Positions 36,372 to 45,818 of a stretch of 64,000 nt of DNA are shown here, one piece after another. The translations under genes and the position numbers were made by a program. Source of the DNA: Thermospira aquatica (GTDB taxonomy: Bacteria > Spirochaetota > Brevinematia > Brevinematales > Thermospiraceae); contig NZ_CP073355.1 in assembly GCF_023525255.1 (NCBI RefSeq), positions 2,418,001-2,482,000 of the forward strand, in the 5' to 3' direction. How positions within the stretch are numbered: the first letter of the stretch is position 1; every line of letters begins with the position of its first letter. The notes under the pieces are model-generated. The model had not been told where the DNA came from. It worked only from the letters and a program-made list of their open reading frames with translations, and made no database searches.

Positions 36372-36465
36372 TTTTTCGAATTGCTTCATAATAAAAGTAC
36401 TCGAAAAGGGAACGCTATTGCAAAATAAAAAAGTACTTTAAATTTGTGTAAAATAATCCAGTTCA

Positions 36466-36511
36466 TGGCTCGACAAGCTCGCCAACCGTGGCTCGACAAG
36501 CTCGCCAACCG
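36466..36511 (+). repeat. Two tandem 23-bp repeats in the IS leader
   Basis: Units at 36466 and 36489, identical to those in copy 2 at 26067-26158. Confidence 0.93.
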
Positions 36512-36519
36512 GAATTGGG

Positions 36520-37744
36520 GTGGCGATGTTTGAAAGGAGACCTATTTACAGGGAAACGGCAAAACAATATCAAAAAGCCAGCAAAAAGGAGAAAAAGGAG
36601 ATACTGGATTATTTTGTGAGGATAACAGGTTTAAAAAACCGAAACTATGCCGCCAGGCTCTTGAGGCAGCACGGAAAAACCATCTATGTAGGCAAGAAAA
36701 ATTACCTTAAAAAAATTCGACGAAGAGGCAAAAAAAAAACCTGGCAGAAAGAAAAATTCGGCGAAGAGGAACTAAAAATGCTAAAACAGGTCTGGGAAAT
36801 TGAAAACTACATGTGTGGCAAACGTTTAAAGCCAATTTTAAATGAAGTTTTAGATAATCTCTTAGCAAACGGACATCTCCACGGTTCTCCACAGGCTATA
36901 GAAAACTTGCGCCATATAAGTGCCTCAAGTATTGACCGACTTTTGAAGCATGAGCGTAAAAAGCTTGAGATAAAAGGACGAAAAGGTACAAAGCCTGGAA
37001 CGCTATTAAAGTAACAAATAGCTATACGCACGTGGGCAGAGTGGGATGAAAATTGCCCTGGTTTTATGGAGATTGATCTGGTTGCCCATGAGGGAGGAAA
37101 TAGCCGGGGAGATTTTGCTCAAACATTAAATATGGTGGATGTTTGGAGCGGTTGGACAGAACTTGTGGCAATCAAAAATAAAGCTTCAAAATGGGTAAGA
37201 GAAGCCATAGAAAAAGTCAAAGGAAGACTTCCTTTTGATTTACGGGGAATTGATTCTGATACCGGTGCTGAATTTATTAATCATCCTCTACGCGATTGGT
37301 GTGAGAAGAACCAGATAAAATTTACAAGGCTCCCGTTCCAATGATAACTGCTACGTTGAGCAGAAAAACTATTCCATAGTCCGCCAGAATGTTGGGTACT
37401 TTCGCTACGATACCGAGGAAGAAGTCTACTACTTGAACCGACTCTATGCGTATCTCAGGCTTTATGCCAACTTTTTTCAACCGGTTATGAAAATGACAGA
37501 GAAAAAGAGAATCGGAAGCAAGATGCAAAAGAAGCATGATGATATTAAAACTCCCTACCAACGGCTTTTAGAAAGCTCTTATGTAAGTGAGGCACAAAAG
37601 GAACGCCTAACAAGGCTTTATAAGGCTCTCGATTTGTTTCACCTAAGACAAAAAATTACGGCTTGCCAGAGAAAACTTTTCAGCCTTCAAAAGAAAAAGA
37701 ATGTAAAAAACAAAAATTTGGAGGAAACTGTATGGAATTTTTGA
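36520..37744 (+). pseudogene. Transposase of IS copy 3, broken
   Basis: Start at GTG/ATG near 36520 with a complete N-terminus (MFERRPIYRETAKQYQKASK). Defects: a region of compensating shifts near 36710-36756 (LKKIRRRGKKKTWQ instead of LKADIAKKGKRPGR), a CAA to TAA stop at 37012, and an 8-bp deletion near 37328 that removes part of the segment before the catalytic Glu. The last part (37433-37744) continues to the normal C-terminus. Comparison with copies 1 and 4 allows the original 430-residue protein to be rebuilt. Confidence 0.88.
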
Positions 37745-37818
37745 GTACTTTTTTTTATGAGGCAATGATTCGAATTTCGAGTACTTTTTTATTTGACGCA
37801 ACGGGTTTTTCTCCCCAT

Positions 37819-38553
37819 TTAGAGAAAACCCAGGTGTTTTAAAACCTCGTCCATATCTTCATGAATGACAATCTCTGCCTCCTCATCAAGAGGTGTTGGT
37901 TCACGATTAATAATTACAAAGTGAGATTCCTCTTCTCGGTACCCGGGAAGACCGGCTACAGGATAAACAACAAGAGAACTCCCCAACACCACCAGGAGAT
38001 CGGCAGTTTGGACTGCCTGCATGGCTTTTTCTAGCCCCATGACATACTCCCCAAAAAACACTACATGAGGTTTAAGAACACCACCACAGGCAACACAACG
38101 AGGAATTTCGCCTTTCTGGACATGTTTTTCGATCTCTTCGCTGGTATCATAACTTGCCCGACACTCAAGACAATCCCATTGCCGGAGATGACCATGGATT
38201 TCTATCACGTTTTTCGATCCAGCTTTATGATGAAGCCCATCTATATTCTGGGTAATAATTGTTTTTAATCGCCCAAGCTCCTCTAAACGCTTCAAAAAAT
38301 GATGGGTGTAGGTAGGTTGAGCATTCAGAATACTGGTATACAACGGCGCAAAAGTTTTATAAAACGTGGCCGGATCCTCACGAAAAGCCTCTATATGAAA
38401 AAGTGTTTCATTTACCCCGCCCTGACGATAGATGCCATTCTGAGAGCGGAAATCCGGAATTCCTGCCTTGGTGGAAATCCCTGCCCCCGTGATGACTACC
38501 ATTGATTTACACTTTTGAATATACTCCATAAGCGTATCAATTTCTTGTCTCAT
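37819..38553 (-). CDS. cobB: NAD-dependent protein deacylase (sirtuin)
   Basis: Removes acyl groups from lysines at the cost of NAD+. 244 residues with GAGISTKAGIPDFRS, the catalytic TQNIDGLHHKAGSKNVIEIH with HGHL, and a four-Cys zinc site (CLEC and CVAC). Complete length. Third gene after rho and the flavin oxidoreductase, 13 bp after the latter. Confidence 0.94.
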   Translation of the reverse strand: MRQEIDTLMEYIQKCKSMVVITGAGISTKAGIPDFRSQNGIYRQGGVNETLFHIEAFREDPATFYKTFAPLYTSILNAQPTYTHHFLKRLEELGRLKTIITQNIDGLHHKAGSKNVIEIHGHLRQWDCLECRASYDTSEEIEKHVQKGEIPRCVACGGVLKPHVVFFGEYVMGLEKAMQAVQTADLLVVLGSSLVVYPVAGLPGYREEESHFVIINREPTPLDEEAEIVIHEDMDEVLKHLGFL

Positions 38554-38566
38554 AGACCCTCCTTTC

Positions 38567-39898
38567 TCATATTTCCAGGGCTATCTCTCCGACGAGATCC
38601 TCCAGAGAACCAACCGTATACATGACTTCACCTATCTCATGAAAACGCACTCCCTTCATCATCGCAAGAGAAAAAAGATGCACAAGCGATTCTGCAGATG
38701 GTCCGTACGCCACTACTCCGAGAATATGCTGACGTACCTTGTGGAGTAAGAGAGAAACCCATGCCTCTCGATTCTCAGGACCAAAAAGAGGCCAGCTTCT
38801 TGAAATCACCTGAAGCTCAAAGGGCTGAAATCGTTGTCTCGCTTCTTCTATTCTCATCCCCACTGAAGCCAGAGGATAGTCAAAATACGATACCCCGGGA
38901 ACTACATCATAGCGAATAATATCTTTATGCAGCTGGACTGTGGGCACCAGAGGGGGCATCTTCTGAAGAAAGAGATTTTCAGCGGCTACACATCCCTCTC
39001 GTTTGGCAACATGAGCCTCACTTCCTGGATGAATCATATCACCTACCGCAAACACCCCATTTATGCTTGTCTGATACGTTTTACTGACCTTTATTCCCCC
39101 TGTTTGGTCATCTCTCTCAAGTTCAAGTGGAGACACACCCTCTCTTCCCCAGAAAACAAGGAGAGCCTCACTCTCAAGAAGACGCGAATTTCCAAGACTA
39201 TCTTCTAGCTCTATTCGCCAGCCATAAGAAGTTTTGAGAGCTTCCCTGAGTTCCATCCCCTCATAGATGTGTACTCCAACTGTGGACAGAAGCCCTCTCA
39301 CCTCCATACGAGATTTTTCTCCTTCCTCTGAAAGGAAGATGGCATTTCTCTCCACCAGTATCACCTGACATCCAAAAAGCGCCAGATGATACGCAACCTC
39401 ACAACTCTCCTTTTCCCCCCCAAGAATCACCACGGATTGGGGGAGAGTTTCCCATGTTCCCCATGCATCGGGGTCACCAACGAGCTGGACAGGTTTTTCC
39501 CATCGGCTGCCGGTCGCTAAAATCACATTTTCACAACGGTAGATAGAATCTCCTACCCCAAACACAAAAGGCTCCCGAAAAAGAGCCTCTCCGTAGACCA
39601 AAGAAACATCATTTTGTTCAAGAGTGGTACGAAATTTCTTGCGTAAAGAATGCTGAAATTCCTTCCATTGACTTCTCACCTCTTGATAAAGAGGTTTCCC
39701 TTGCGTGTGTTGATACTGCCCCATTAAAAACCTTAAGTACATCATTCCCTGGTGCAAGACATACCCACCAAGAGAATCTTCACCTTTCTCCACAAGAACC
39801 ACAGGACTTGTTTTTAAACTCCCAAGTTTTTTTGCCGCTTCAATACCCGCTATTCCCCCGCCAACAACTGCCACCTGGACGGTTTTTTGATCTGGCAT
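38567..39898 (-). CDS. Flavin pyridine-nucleotide oxidoreductase lacking the redox disulfide
   Basis: 443 residues laid out like dihydrolipoamide dehydrogenase/mercuric reductase: FAD motif VAVVGGGIAGIEAAKKL, ATGSRWEKP, a second dinucleotide motif VVILGGEKESCEVAYHLA, GVFAVGDMIHP and a C-terminal dimer domain. The active-site disulfide segment GGTCLNVGCIPSK of the family reads SLGGYVLHQGMMYLRF here, so both cysteines are gone, and the C-terminal catalytic HPT-SE motif reads YTVGSLED. It is thus probably a non-disulfide oxidase/reductase or a regulatory relative. Lies between rho and cobB. Confidence 0.8.
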   Translation of the reverse strand: MPDQKTVQVAVVGGGIAGIEAAKKLGSLKTSPVVLVEKGEDSLGGYVLHQGMMYLRFLMGQYQHTQGKPLYQEVRSQWKEFQHSLRKKFRTTLEQNDVSLVYGEALFREPFVFGVGDSIYRCENVILATGSRWEKPVQLVGDPDAWGTWETLPQSVVILGGEKESCEVAYHLALFGCQVILVERNAIFLSEEGEKSRMEVRGLLSTVGVHIYEGMELREALKTSYGWRIELEDSLGNSRLLESEALLVFWGREGVSPLELERDDQTGGIKVSKTYQTSINGVFAVGDMIHPGSEAHVAKREGCVAAENLFLQKMPPLVPTVQLHKDIIRYDVVPGVSYFDYPLASVGMRIEEARQRFQPFELQVISRSWPLFGPENREAWVSLLLHKVRQHILGVVAYGPSAESLVHLFSLAMMKGVRFHEIGEVMYTVGSLEDLVGEIALEI

Positions 39899-39922
39899 TC
39901 CTGCTCCTTGTAAAAAATCTCC

Positions 39923-41479
39923 CTAACTCTTCCCATTCAGATTGGCATAAACCTGCAAATTCCGGATAAACTCTTCGTTGGTTGCGGCTTTCCGGAGAGC
40001 TGCGGTAAGTTTATCGATAACATCTTCATTTGACATGCTTCCAAAGGCACGACGAAGCATATGAACCCGCTCTAGTGTTATCGGATCAAGAAGCAATTCT
40101 TCCCTTCTCGTTCCCGAGAGTTTCAGATCTATCGCGGGGAAGATACGGAGATTGGCAAGATTTCTATCCAGATGGATCTCCATATTTCCGGTTCCTTTGA
40201 ATTCCTCATAGATAACCTCATCCATCTTACTCCCCGTATCAATCAAAGCAGTGGCAAGAATAGTAAGACTTCCACCTTCTTCAATGTTTCGAGCAGCACC
40301 AAAAAATTTCTTTGGCTTGTACAGGGTATTGGCATCTATACCGCCGGAGAGAATCTTACCACTTGCCGGCTCCACCTGATTGTATGCCCTTGCCAAACGG
40401 GTAATCGAATCCAGGAGAATCACCACATCGTGTCCGGATTCTACCAGACGTTTTGCACGCTCCAGAACCATATTAGCTACCTGAATATGTTTCTGAGGAG
40501 GCTCATCAAAAGTCGAACTGATAACCTCTGCTTTCACAGAACGCTGCATTTCCGTCACCTCTTCCGGTCGTTCATCAACCAGAAAGATGATCAGCGTTAC
40601 CTCGGGATGGTTCTGGACAATACTGTTAGCTATCTTTTGAAGAAGCGTTGTCTTACCAGCTTTTGGAGGAGAGACAATCAAACCACGCTGTCCCTTTCCA
40701 ATAGGAGTAAAAAGATCCATCATCCGCATGGCTATTTCATGAGGGGTAGTCTCAAGTTTTAAACGTTCCTTGGGGAAAAGAGGGGTAAGATTATCAAAGA
40801 GTGGTCTACGTTTCGCCTCTTCAGGGGAAAGATCGTTCACCTTTTCAATACGCATGAGGGCAAAAAACTTTTCTTCCTCAGGCTTTTTCGGTGGTCGGAT
40901 ATGCCCCTCGATGGTATCACCACTTCTTAAGCGAAAATTGTGAAGCTGATGCCCGGATACATAGATATCATCCGAACTTGCATAATAGGAATAGCGTGGG
41001 GAACGCAAAAAACCAAAGGTATTATCCCTTTCCTTCTCAATAATCTGAAGAGTGCCCCCTCCATAAATAATACCATTTTTATCTGCGTGCTTTCGAAGAA
41101 TCTGATAGATAAGTTCCTGAGTATGCATTTCAGCATAATTTTCTATCTCCAGGTACTCCGCTACCATAGAAAGCTCAGTAACAGAAAGCTGCTTTAACTT
41201 ATTCAAAAATATAATTGTCCTATCCTCAGTAAATATCTGTTTAAGAACATCCTCTAGATTGTTCGAAGGCACGTATTTAGCAAACAACAGGTGTTTATAA
41301 CTCGGTTTTTCCTCCTGAGAAATCGTCTTTGACGATGTCTCGTTTTGAACTGCCTCATTCTCATATTCTTCGCCCACAGCTACCGCCTCGGAAGAAAAAG
41401 CCTCATTTTCCTGCTGAGAAGATGGCAATACGTTCTTCTCAGCATTGTTGACTTTTAAGACAATCTTTTTTCTCGGCAT
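39923..41479 (-). CDS. rho: Transcription termination factor Rho
   Basis: Hexameric RNA-dependent ATPase that ends transcription. Start chosen at ATG 41479 behind AAAGGAG (the frame is open 30 bp further). 518 residues, about 100 more than E. coli Rho, because of an acidic N-terminal insert (about 10-80). Then the RNA-binding domain with [20 protein letters not shown], Walker [12 protein letters not shown], Walker [17 protein letters not shown] and the Q-loop/R-loop region. Followed at 24 bp by the flavin oxidoreductase gene. Confidence 0.96.
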   Translation of the reverse strand: MPRKKIVLKVNNAEKNVLPSSQQENEAFSSEAVAVGEEYENEAVQNETSSKTISQEEKPSYKHLLFAKYVPSNNLEDVLKQIFTEDRTIIFLNKLKQLSVTELSMVAEYLEIENYAEMHTQELIYQILRKHADKNGIIYGGGTLQIIEKERDNTFGFLRSPRYSYYASSDDIYVSGHQLHNFRLRSGDTIEGHIRPPKKPEEEKFFALMRIEKVNDLSPEEAKRRPLFDNLTPLFPKERLKLETTPHEIAMRMMDLFTPIGKGQRGLIVSPPKAGKTTLLQKIANSIVQNHPEVTLIIFLVDERPEEVTEMQRSVKAEVISSTFDEPPQKHIQVANMVLERAKRLVESGHDVVILLDSITRLARAYNQVEPASGKILSGGIDANTLYKPKKFFGAARNIEEGGSLTILATALIDTGSKMDEVIYEEFKGTGNMEIHLDRNLANLRIFPAIDLKLSGTRREELLLDPITLERVHMLRRAFGSMSNEDVIDKLTAALRKAATNEEFIRNLQVYANLNGKS

Positions 41480-41822
41480 ACCAACTCCTTTCTGTTCTTG
41501 CTCTCGCAAAACAGAATGTATCTCTTTATGTTTTTTTTCGTATTTTCTCTCCAGATAGAAAAAATACGTCTCACTCTACTTTTGCCTTCTCTTATTCAAA
41601 AACCACGAATTTTTGTCCAAATAACACAGAACTCTCTCTAAGAAAATATAAATCCCTTTGCATCCCCTACAAACAAAGAAAACACCCACCCAACTTTTCC
41701 ATATAGACGTTAATCACGATACCTCTCGATTTCCGTTCTCCATTTCTCTGACGAAAGATCTATAAAAAATAGTTTACCGTGAAAAAGTAAACCTCAACTT
41801 TCTGTTTTTTTCATCTTCTTTT
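41480..41822 (-). other. Long non-coding leader of rho
   Basis: About 340 bp between the promoter and the rho start. Apart from the hairpin at 41763-41793 I see no conserved RNA element and no convincing small gene; a 9-codon ATG frame is present but has no ribosome site. Rho genes in other bacteria are autoregulated through a long leader, so attenuation is possible. Confidence 0.4.
41763..41793 (-). terminator. Terminator or attenuator between the TPR gene and rho
   Basis: Stem GTTTAC / GTAAAC (41787-41792 with 41772-41777), 9-nt loop, followed on the minus strand by TATTTTTT. Weak stem. It lies downstream of the candidate rho promoter, so it would act on the rho leader as well as ending the TPR transcript. 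Confidence 0.4.
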
Positions 41823-41852
41823 ATGATAGAGAAAAGAAAAAAAAAAAGTCAA
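41823..41852 (-). promoter_or_regulatory. Candidate promoter of rho
   Basis: TTGACT (41852-41847) and TATCAT (41828-41823), 18-bp T-rich spacer. Confidence 0.5.
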
Positions 41853-41897
41853 TTTTTTGGTATGAAATTCTAAAAATTTTTTCCTTGTCCCCACGGT

Positions 41898-44800
41898 TTA
41901 CAGCTCATCAATCATGCTATTTTTAAGTTCCTCTAAAATACGATGGAGAGAGGTTTGTTTCACCAGGGTCTCATCAAGTTTTGCTACTCTGCCCCTGATA
42001 CCCTTATTCAGGACCACTTTTATGTTGTATTCTGCCTCAGGATAAAGGAGATTTATCTTATTAGCCATATTTTTTGCATTGTAGAAATAAAGAAGGGCCT
42101 TAGCTTCATACTCCTGAGCCATCTTTGGGTTATACCTTGCCGCAGAAAAATACACTACTCCCAGATTATTATAGGCACGAGCCAGCTGAGTAAATACCTC
42201 TCTATGACGGGTTGAATCAGGGTTAATATATTTGATCCTCTTCACAATATCATTAAAGTAGTCGATGGCTTTCATATAATTTACCTCGGCCAGATCGCCG
42301 ATACCCATCTTTTGATACATATTTCCTATCGCATAGGAATAATATGGGTTCAGAGGATCGGTAACATAGATCTGCGAAAGCACCCGAAGAGCCTCTTCAT
42401 AGTTTCCATATTTATAATAAAGCCAGGAAAGATTGTAAAAAAGCTTGGGATCCGGACTCAGTTTATCCACCTGGCCCATCTGATAGAGTTGATAGGCTAC
42501 CTTGTAATACCCCAGGGCTTTAAAAAGAGCTGACTCTTCATCCTTAAATCCCAGATCATTGTAGTAGTAGAGATGTCCAAGATTCACATACGGTTTATAA
42601 TACGAGGGAGTCAATCGCTGGGCAGTTTCAAAAAGGGAAATTGCCAACCTCTTGGCTTCGGGACGTTCATCGGTGGTATAATAGATCTCCCCCATGAGAT
42701 TATATGCCTTCGCGTTGGATGGGTTGAGTCCTACGGCATTTGAAAGTGCCCACAAAGCCCTGACAAAATCAAGCCGAAGTGTCTGAAGTCGTCCAAACTG
42801 ATACAACGTTTCATCATATACTGGTTTTTGATTGGAAAACTTATTCATGGATTCATCCAGAACATACATACCATCACTTTCTCGAATTTTTATCTTGATA
42901 AGGGGAATCAATTTTTGCAAGACTTTTCCGGCATCAGAGAGCCTTCGTTTATCAATGTAATAACCTGCCAGACGGGTAAGAATAGGAAAATTTACCGCTT
43001 TTTTATTAAGCTTTTCGATGATTTGATAACGTCCATCAATGAGGGTTTCATTGGTGACGCGAATAGCGATATCCAGCAAACGAAAATGAGCACCAACATC
43101 TTTGGATTTTTTCATGAGGTAGGTCCCGTAAAGGTCATTGGCTTTTTTAAAGCGCTCCAGGCGATCAAAGGTATCCTGGGTTCGATCTGCCCACTCAACA
43201 TACGTTTGCCCAAGGGCGTCAACTATCGCGAAATCTTTTGGAAATCGCTTGTACAAACGAGTATACAGCGAAACTGCCTCATCATACCGAGGTGGATAAA
43301 GCTGTTTATTAAACTCTGCATAGTTTATAATGGTTTTCCGATCCAGGGGTTTCCTTTGAAGTACCGCTTCATATTTTTGCCTTGCCAGTTCCCATTGTTT
43401 GACCTCTGTGTACTTTTGAGCATAGATGTTGTGCCATTTGACACTAAAGCCACCTATTTCCTTTCCACGTTGGAATTTTTTCTCAGCAAAAACATAATCT
43501 TTTTGCTCTATAGCCTTGAGTCCTTTTTCGTATTCTCTGCCGGCAAGCACGGGTTGAATCACCCCAACCCACATCAAAGCCGAAAGAGCTACTGAAATTA
43601 AGAGAAGAAGTAAACTCAGTCCACCTACCTTTCCAAGTTGTTTATTGAGTTGTTCTGCTTTAATGGCTTCTTCTGTATAGATGACGCGTCTTGTAGGTTG
43701 CCCAAAAGAGGGTGTCACCCTCGGCTCAACAGTTACTCCCTGGAGATAACGTCTATCGAAAGCCTCGAGATTGGCATCACTCTCATTGAGCAAGAGTTTT
43801 AACAGAAGTTCTTTTAACAGTTCTTCAGAGAGTCCTCCCTTAACAATAGCCTCACGAATCCTCTGTCGTACATCGGTTTTTTTAATTTTATTGATTCTAT
43901 CGCGAATCTTCACAGCCTTTTCGGGATCAAGAAGCATCTCCTGGGAAGAAAACTCTCCCACCGTCCCAGAAGGAGGTAGAGAAGGTTCTGGTTCAGATAT
44001 CCCGAGATCAAAATCAAAGGAGGGTGGTTTTGAAGAAGGTTCGCCCTCTGAAATCTCCGGAAATTCTGTTTCAAACCCAATTGTGTCTGCCCCCCCAAAC
44101 GCACCAGTCTCTTGAGCCGCCCCGGGGGTTTCCTCTTCAAAAGGAATTTCAAAAGACAACTCCTGTCCTTCTCCCGGCCCGACCAGTGAAGGCTCCTCCA
44201 TGGAAGGCTGCGTCGAAATCTCATCAAATGAGGGAAAAGTATACGGTTCCGGGGCCGGTCCTGTTTCTCCAATCTCGCCAAATCCCTCAAGGGAAGGCAT
44301 TTCTTCAAAAGCTTCTTCTCCTCCGCCGGTTTTATCCGCAAAAGGCATCTCAATAGGCACTTCTTCAGACGAAATTTCTTTCTCAAATGAGGGTTCTAAT
44401 GAGGGTTCAAAAGGAGATTCTGCCTTTTCCATAGAAGGGACAGAAAATTCTGATGCTTGAGAGTCAGAGATCCCCAGGGAGGAAAGTAACCCCTCCATAC
44501 CTGTCATCTCTGATTCTGGTTGCTCTTTTTCTACGGTCATCTGACCCAATAAATCTGCTAAGTCACTGTCTACTTCTCCACTTGGAACAGAGAGGGTAAC
44601 GTCTTCAGACAAAGGTTGTGAAACTTTTTCTTCGGAAAACTCCATTTCAAAAGGCAGTTCCTCCCCCCCAGGAGTTTCCTTTTCTTCTTCACTCAGAGAA
44701 CTCATGATCTCTCGTAAGGAACTAAAACGAGCATCCAGTTCATCAAGAGAAGGAGGTGGCCCATCTAATACTTGCAGTTCTTTTAAAAGTTCCTCCGGAA

Positions 44801-45038
44801 GAGAAGCCGATTGACCACTCACTGCGTTTTCTAAAGAAAATGCTTCCCCCTTTTCTCCACTCGAAGGCGGGACATCACTTCCCTGTATAAGACGCTCCAC
44901 ATTGGCGAGGGCATCTGGATTGACCTCTGACAGCTGTGTGGGTATATTGTCCATGGAGTCCAGACCAGCTTCTATCTGCTGGCTGGAAAAATTCTCCTCC
45001 TTGCCAAGAAACTTTTCAATACTGTCAAATCTGCCCAT
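41898..45038 (-). CDS. Large membrane-anchored TPR protein, possible flagellar collar protein
   Basis: 1046 residues in three parts: an acidic, low-complexity N-terminal half (about 1-400) rich in Glu, Ser and Pro; one transmembrane helix (about 475-500, VGGLSLLLLLISVALSALMW); and a C-terminal half of about ten TPR units such as YLKALGYYKVAYQLYQ-type helices. Length and layout (N-terminal cytoplasmic part, one helix, periplasmic TPRs) resemble Borrelia BB0326 (FlcA), a periplasmic flagellar collar protein, but this is layout, not alignment. Last gene of the hisG operon, 84 bp after the comF-like gene. Confidence 0.7.
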   Translation of the reverse strand: MGRFDSIEKFLGKEENFSSQQIEAGLDSMDNIPTQLSEVNPDALANVERLIQGSDVPPSSGEKGEAFSLENAVSGQSASLPEELLKELQVLDGPPPSLDELDARFSSLREIMSSLSEEEKETPGGEELPFEMEFSEEKVSQPLSEDVTLSVPSGEVDSDLADLLGQMTVEKEQPESEMTGMEGLLSSLGISDSQASEFSVPSMEKAESPFEPSLEPSFEKEISSEEVPIEMPFADKTGGGEEAFEEMPSLEGFGEIGETGPAPEPYTFPSFDEISTQPSMEEPSLVGPGEGQELSFEIPFEEETPGAAQETGAFGGADTIGFETEFPEISEGEPSSKPPSFDFDLGISEPEPSLPPSGTVGEFSSQEMLLDPEKAVKIRDRINKIKKTDVRQRIREAIVKGGLSEELLKELLLKLLLNESDANLEAFDRRYLQGVTVEPRVTPSFGQPTRRVIYTEEAIKAEQLNKQLGKVGGLSLLLLLISVALSALMWVGVIQPVLAGREYEKGLKAIEQKDYVFAEKKFQRGKEIGGFSVKWHNIYAQKYTEVKQWELARQKYEAVLQRKPLDRKTIINYAEFNKQLYPPRYDEAVSLYTRLYKRFPKDFAIVDALGQTYVEWADRTQDTFDRLERFKKANDLYGTYLMKKSKDVGAHFRLLDIAIRVTNETLIDGRYQIIEKLNKKAVNFPILTRLAGYYIDKRRLSDAGKVLQKLIPLIKIKIRESDGMYVLDESMNKFSNQKPVYDETLYQFGRLQTLRLDFVRALWALSNAVGLNPSNAKAYNLMGEIYYTTDERPEAKRLAISLFETAQRLTPSYYKPYVNLGHLYYYNDLGFKDEESALFKALGYYKVAYQLYQMGQVDKLSPDPKLFYNLSWLYYKYGNYEEALRVLSQIYVTDPLNPYYSYAIGNMYQKMGIGDLAEVNYMKAIDYFNDIVKRIKYINPDSTRHREVFTQLARAYNNLGVVYFSAARYNPKMAQEYEAKALLYFYNAKNMANKINLLYPEAEYNIKVVLNKGIRGRVAKLDETLVKQTSLHRILEELKNSMIDEL

Positions 45039-45122
45039 TTACTCCTCTTCTTTACCTCTTACAATGGCAGTTTTTTTGTATTTATCGGCAATTTCATCTC
45101 TTTGCCTTACGTTTTCTCCAAT

Positions 45123-45815
45123 TTAATCACGGAATATTACACGTGCCTGGACACTTTGAGCTCCAGCCAGTCGTAAAACCCTCGCCACTTCTTCAAGCGT
45201 ACTCCCTGTCGTGTACACATCATCCAGAACAAGAACACGTTTTCCTACCACGAGATCCTTTCGCTTCACTATAAACTGATCCCGAACCATGCGAAGACGC
45301 TCTTCCCGCCTCAGTTTTTTTTGATTTTTTGCTGTCCAGCGTCGAACTAAAACATCTCGAACAACATTGGGAAACCACGGCGACCAAAACCATTCAACAG
45401 GGGAATATCCTCGCCTCAAGAGCGTATACCAGTGAGAAGGAACAAGGGTAACCACATCCACCTCTGGAAAAAAATCTCTCTTTTGGAGAACCTCTCTAGC
45501 TCGCTGCTGGATATCTAAAAGAGCCCGCTTATTGCCTTCAAATTTTGCGAGTTGATAAAGCTCTCGTCCCACGCCCCTATAAAAAAAGATAGCCTGACTA
45601 TCCTTGAGAAAAACTTCCCCTTTCTTTACTCTCTGCCAGCAGTCATAACAAAGCATATCCTCTGTGGGAGCTATCAATTCCTGGTCACAACGAACACATC
45701 GAAAAGTTTTCTCCCCCACACCCACAAGGTGAGATAATTCATCCTTACAGAGCAGTTTTCCATCATCATTTTCCAGTATCTTTCCACAACCTAGACACAT
45801 AACATCCAATCGCAC
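45123..45815 (-). CDS. ComF-family phosphoribosyltransferase-like protein
   Basis: Start taken as GTG 45815, 5 bp after GGAGTG; a TTG at 45818 touches the glmS stop. About 230 residues with two N-terminal zinc pairs (CLGC, CKD; CVRCDQE, CYDC) and the PRPP motif VLVLDDVYTTGSTLEEVARVL. ComF proteins take part in DNA uptake or replication-stress pathways; in non-competent bacteria the role is unclear. No other competence gene is nearby. Confidence 0.88.
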   Translation of the reverse strand: MRLDVMCLGCGKILENDDGKLLCKDELSHLVGVGEKTFRCVRCDQELIAPTEDMLCYDCWQRVKKGEVFLKDSQAIFFYRGVGRELYQLAKFEGNKRALLDIQQRAREVLQKRDFFPEVDVVTLVPSHWYTLLRRGYSPVEWFWSPWFPNVVRDVLVRRWTAKNQKKLRREERLRMVRDQFIVKRKDLVVGKRVLVLDDVYTTGSTLEEVARVLRLAGAQSVQARVIFRD

Positions 45816-45818
45816 CAA

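Larger units (their letters stand above)
36377..37805 (+). mobile_element. Insertion sequence copy 3, degenerate
   Basis: 1429 bp with both conserved ends and the 5-bp direct repeat TTTTT at 36372-36376 and 37806-37810. Leader contains two 23-bp repeats instead of the hairpin. The transposase carries a stop codon and frameshifts. It separates the bactofilin promoter from the cobB 3' end; before insertion that gap was about 13 bp. Confidence 0.92.

Noticed and set aside
45039-45122. Small charged peptide (VRQRDEIADKYKKTAIVRG) between the comF-like gene and the TPR gene
   Set aside because: The frame has no valid start codon; a 12-codon alternative has no support.
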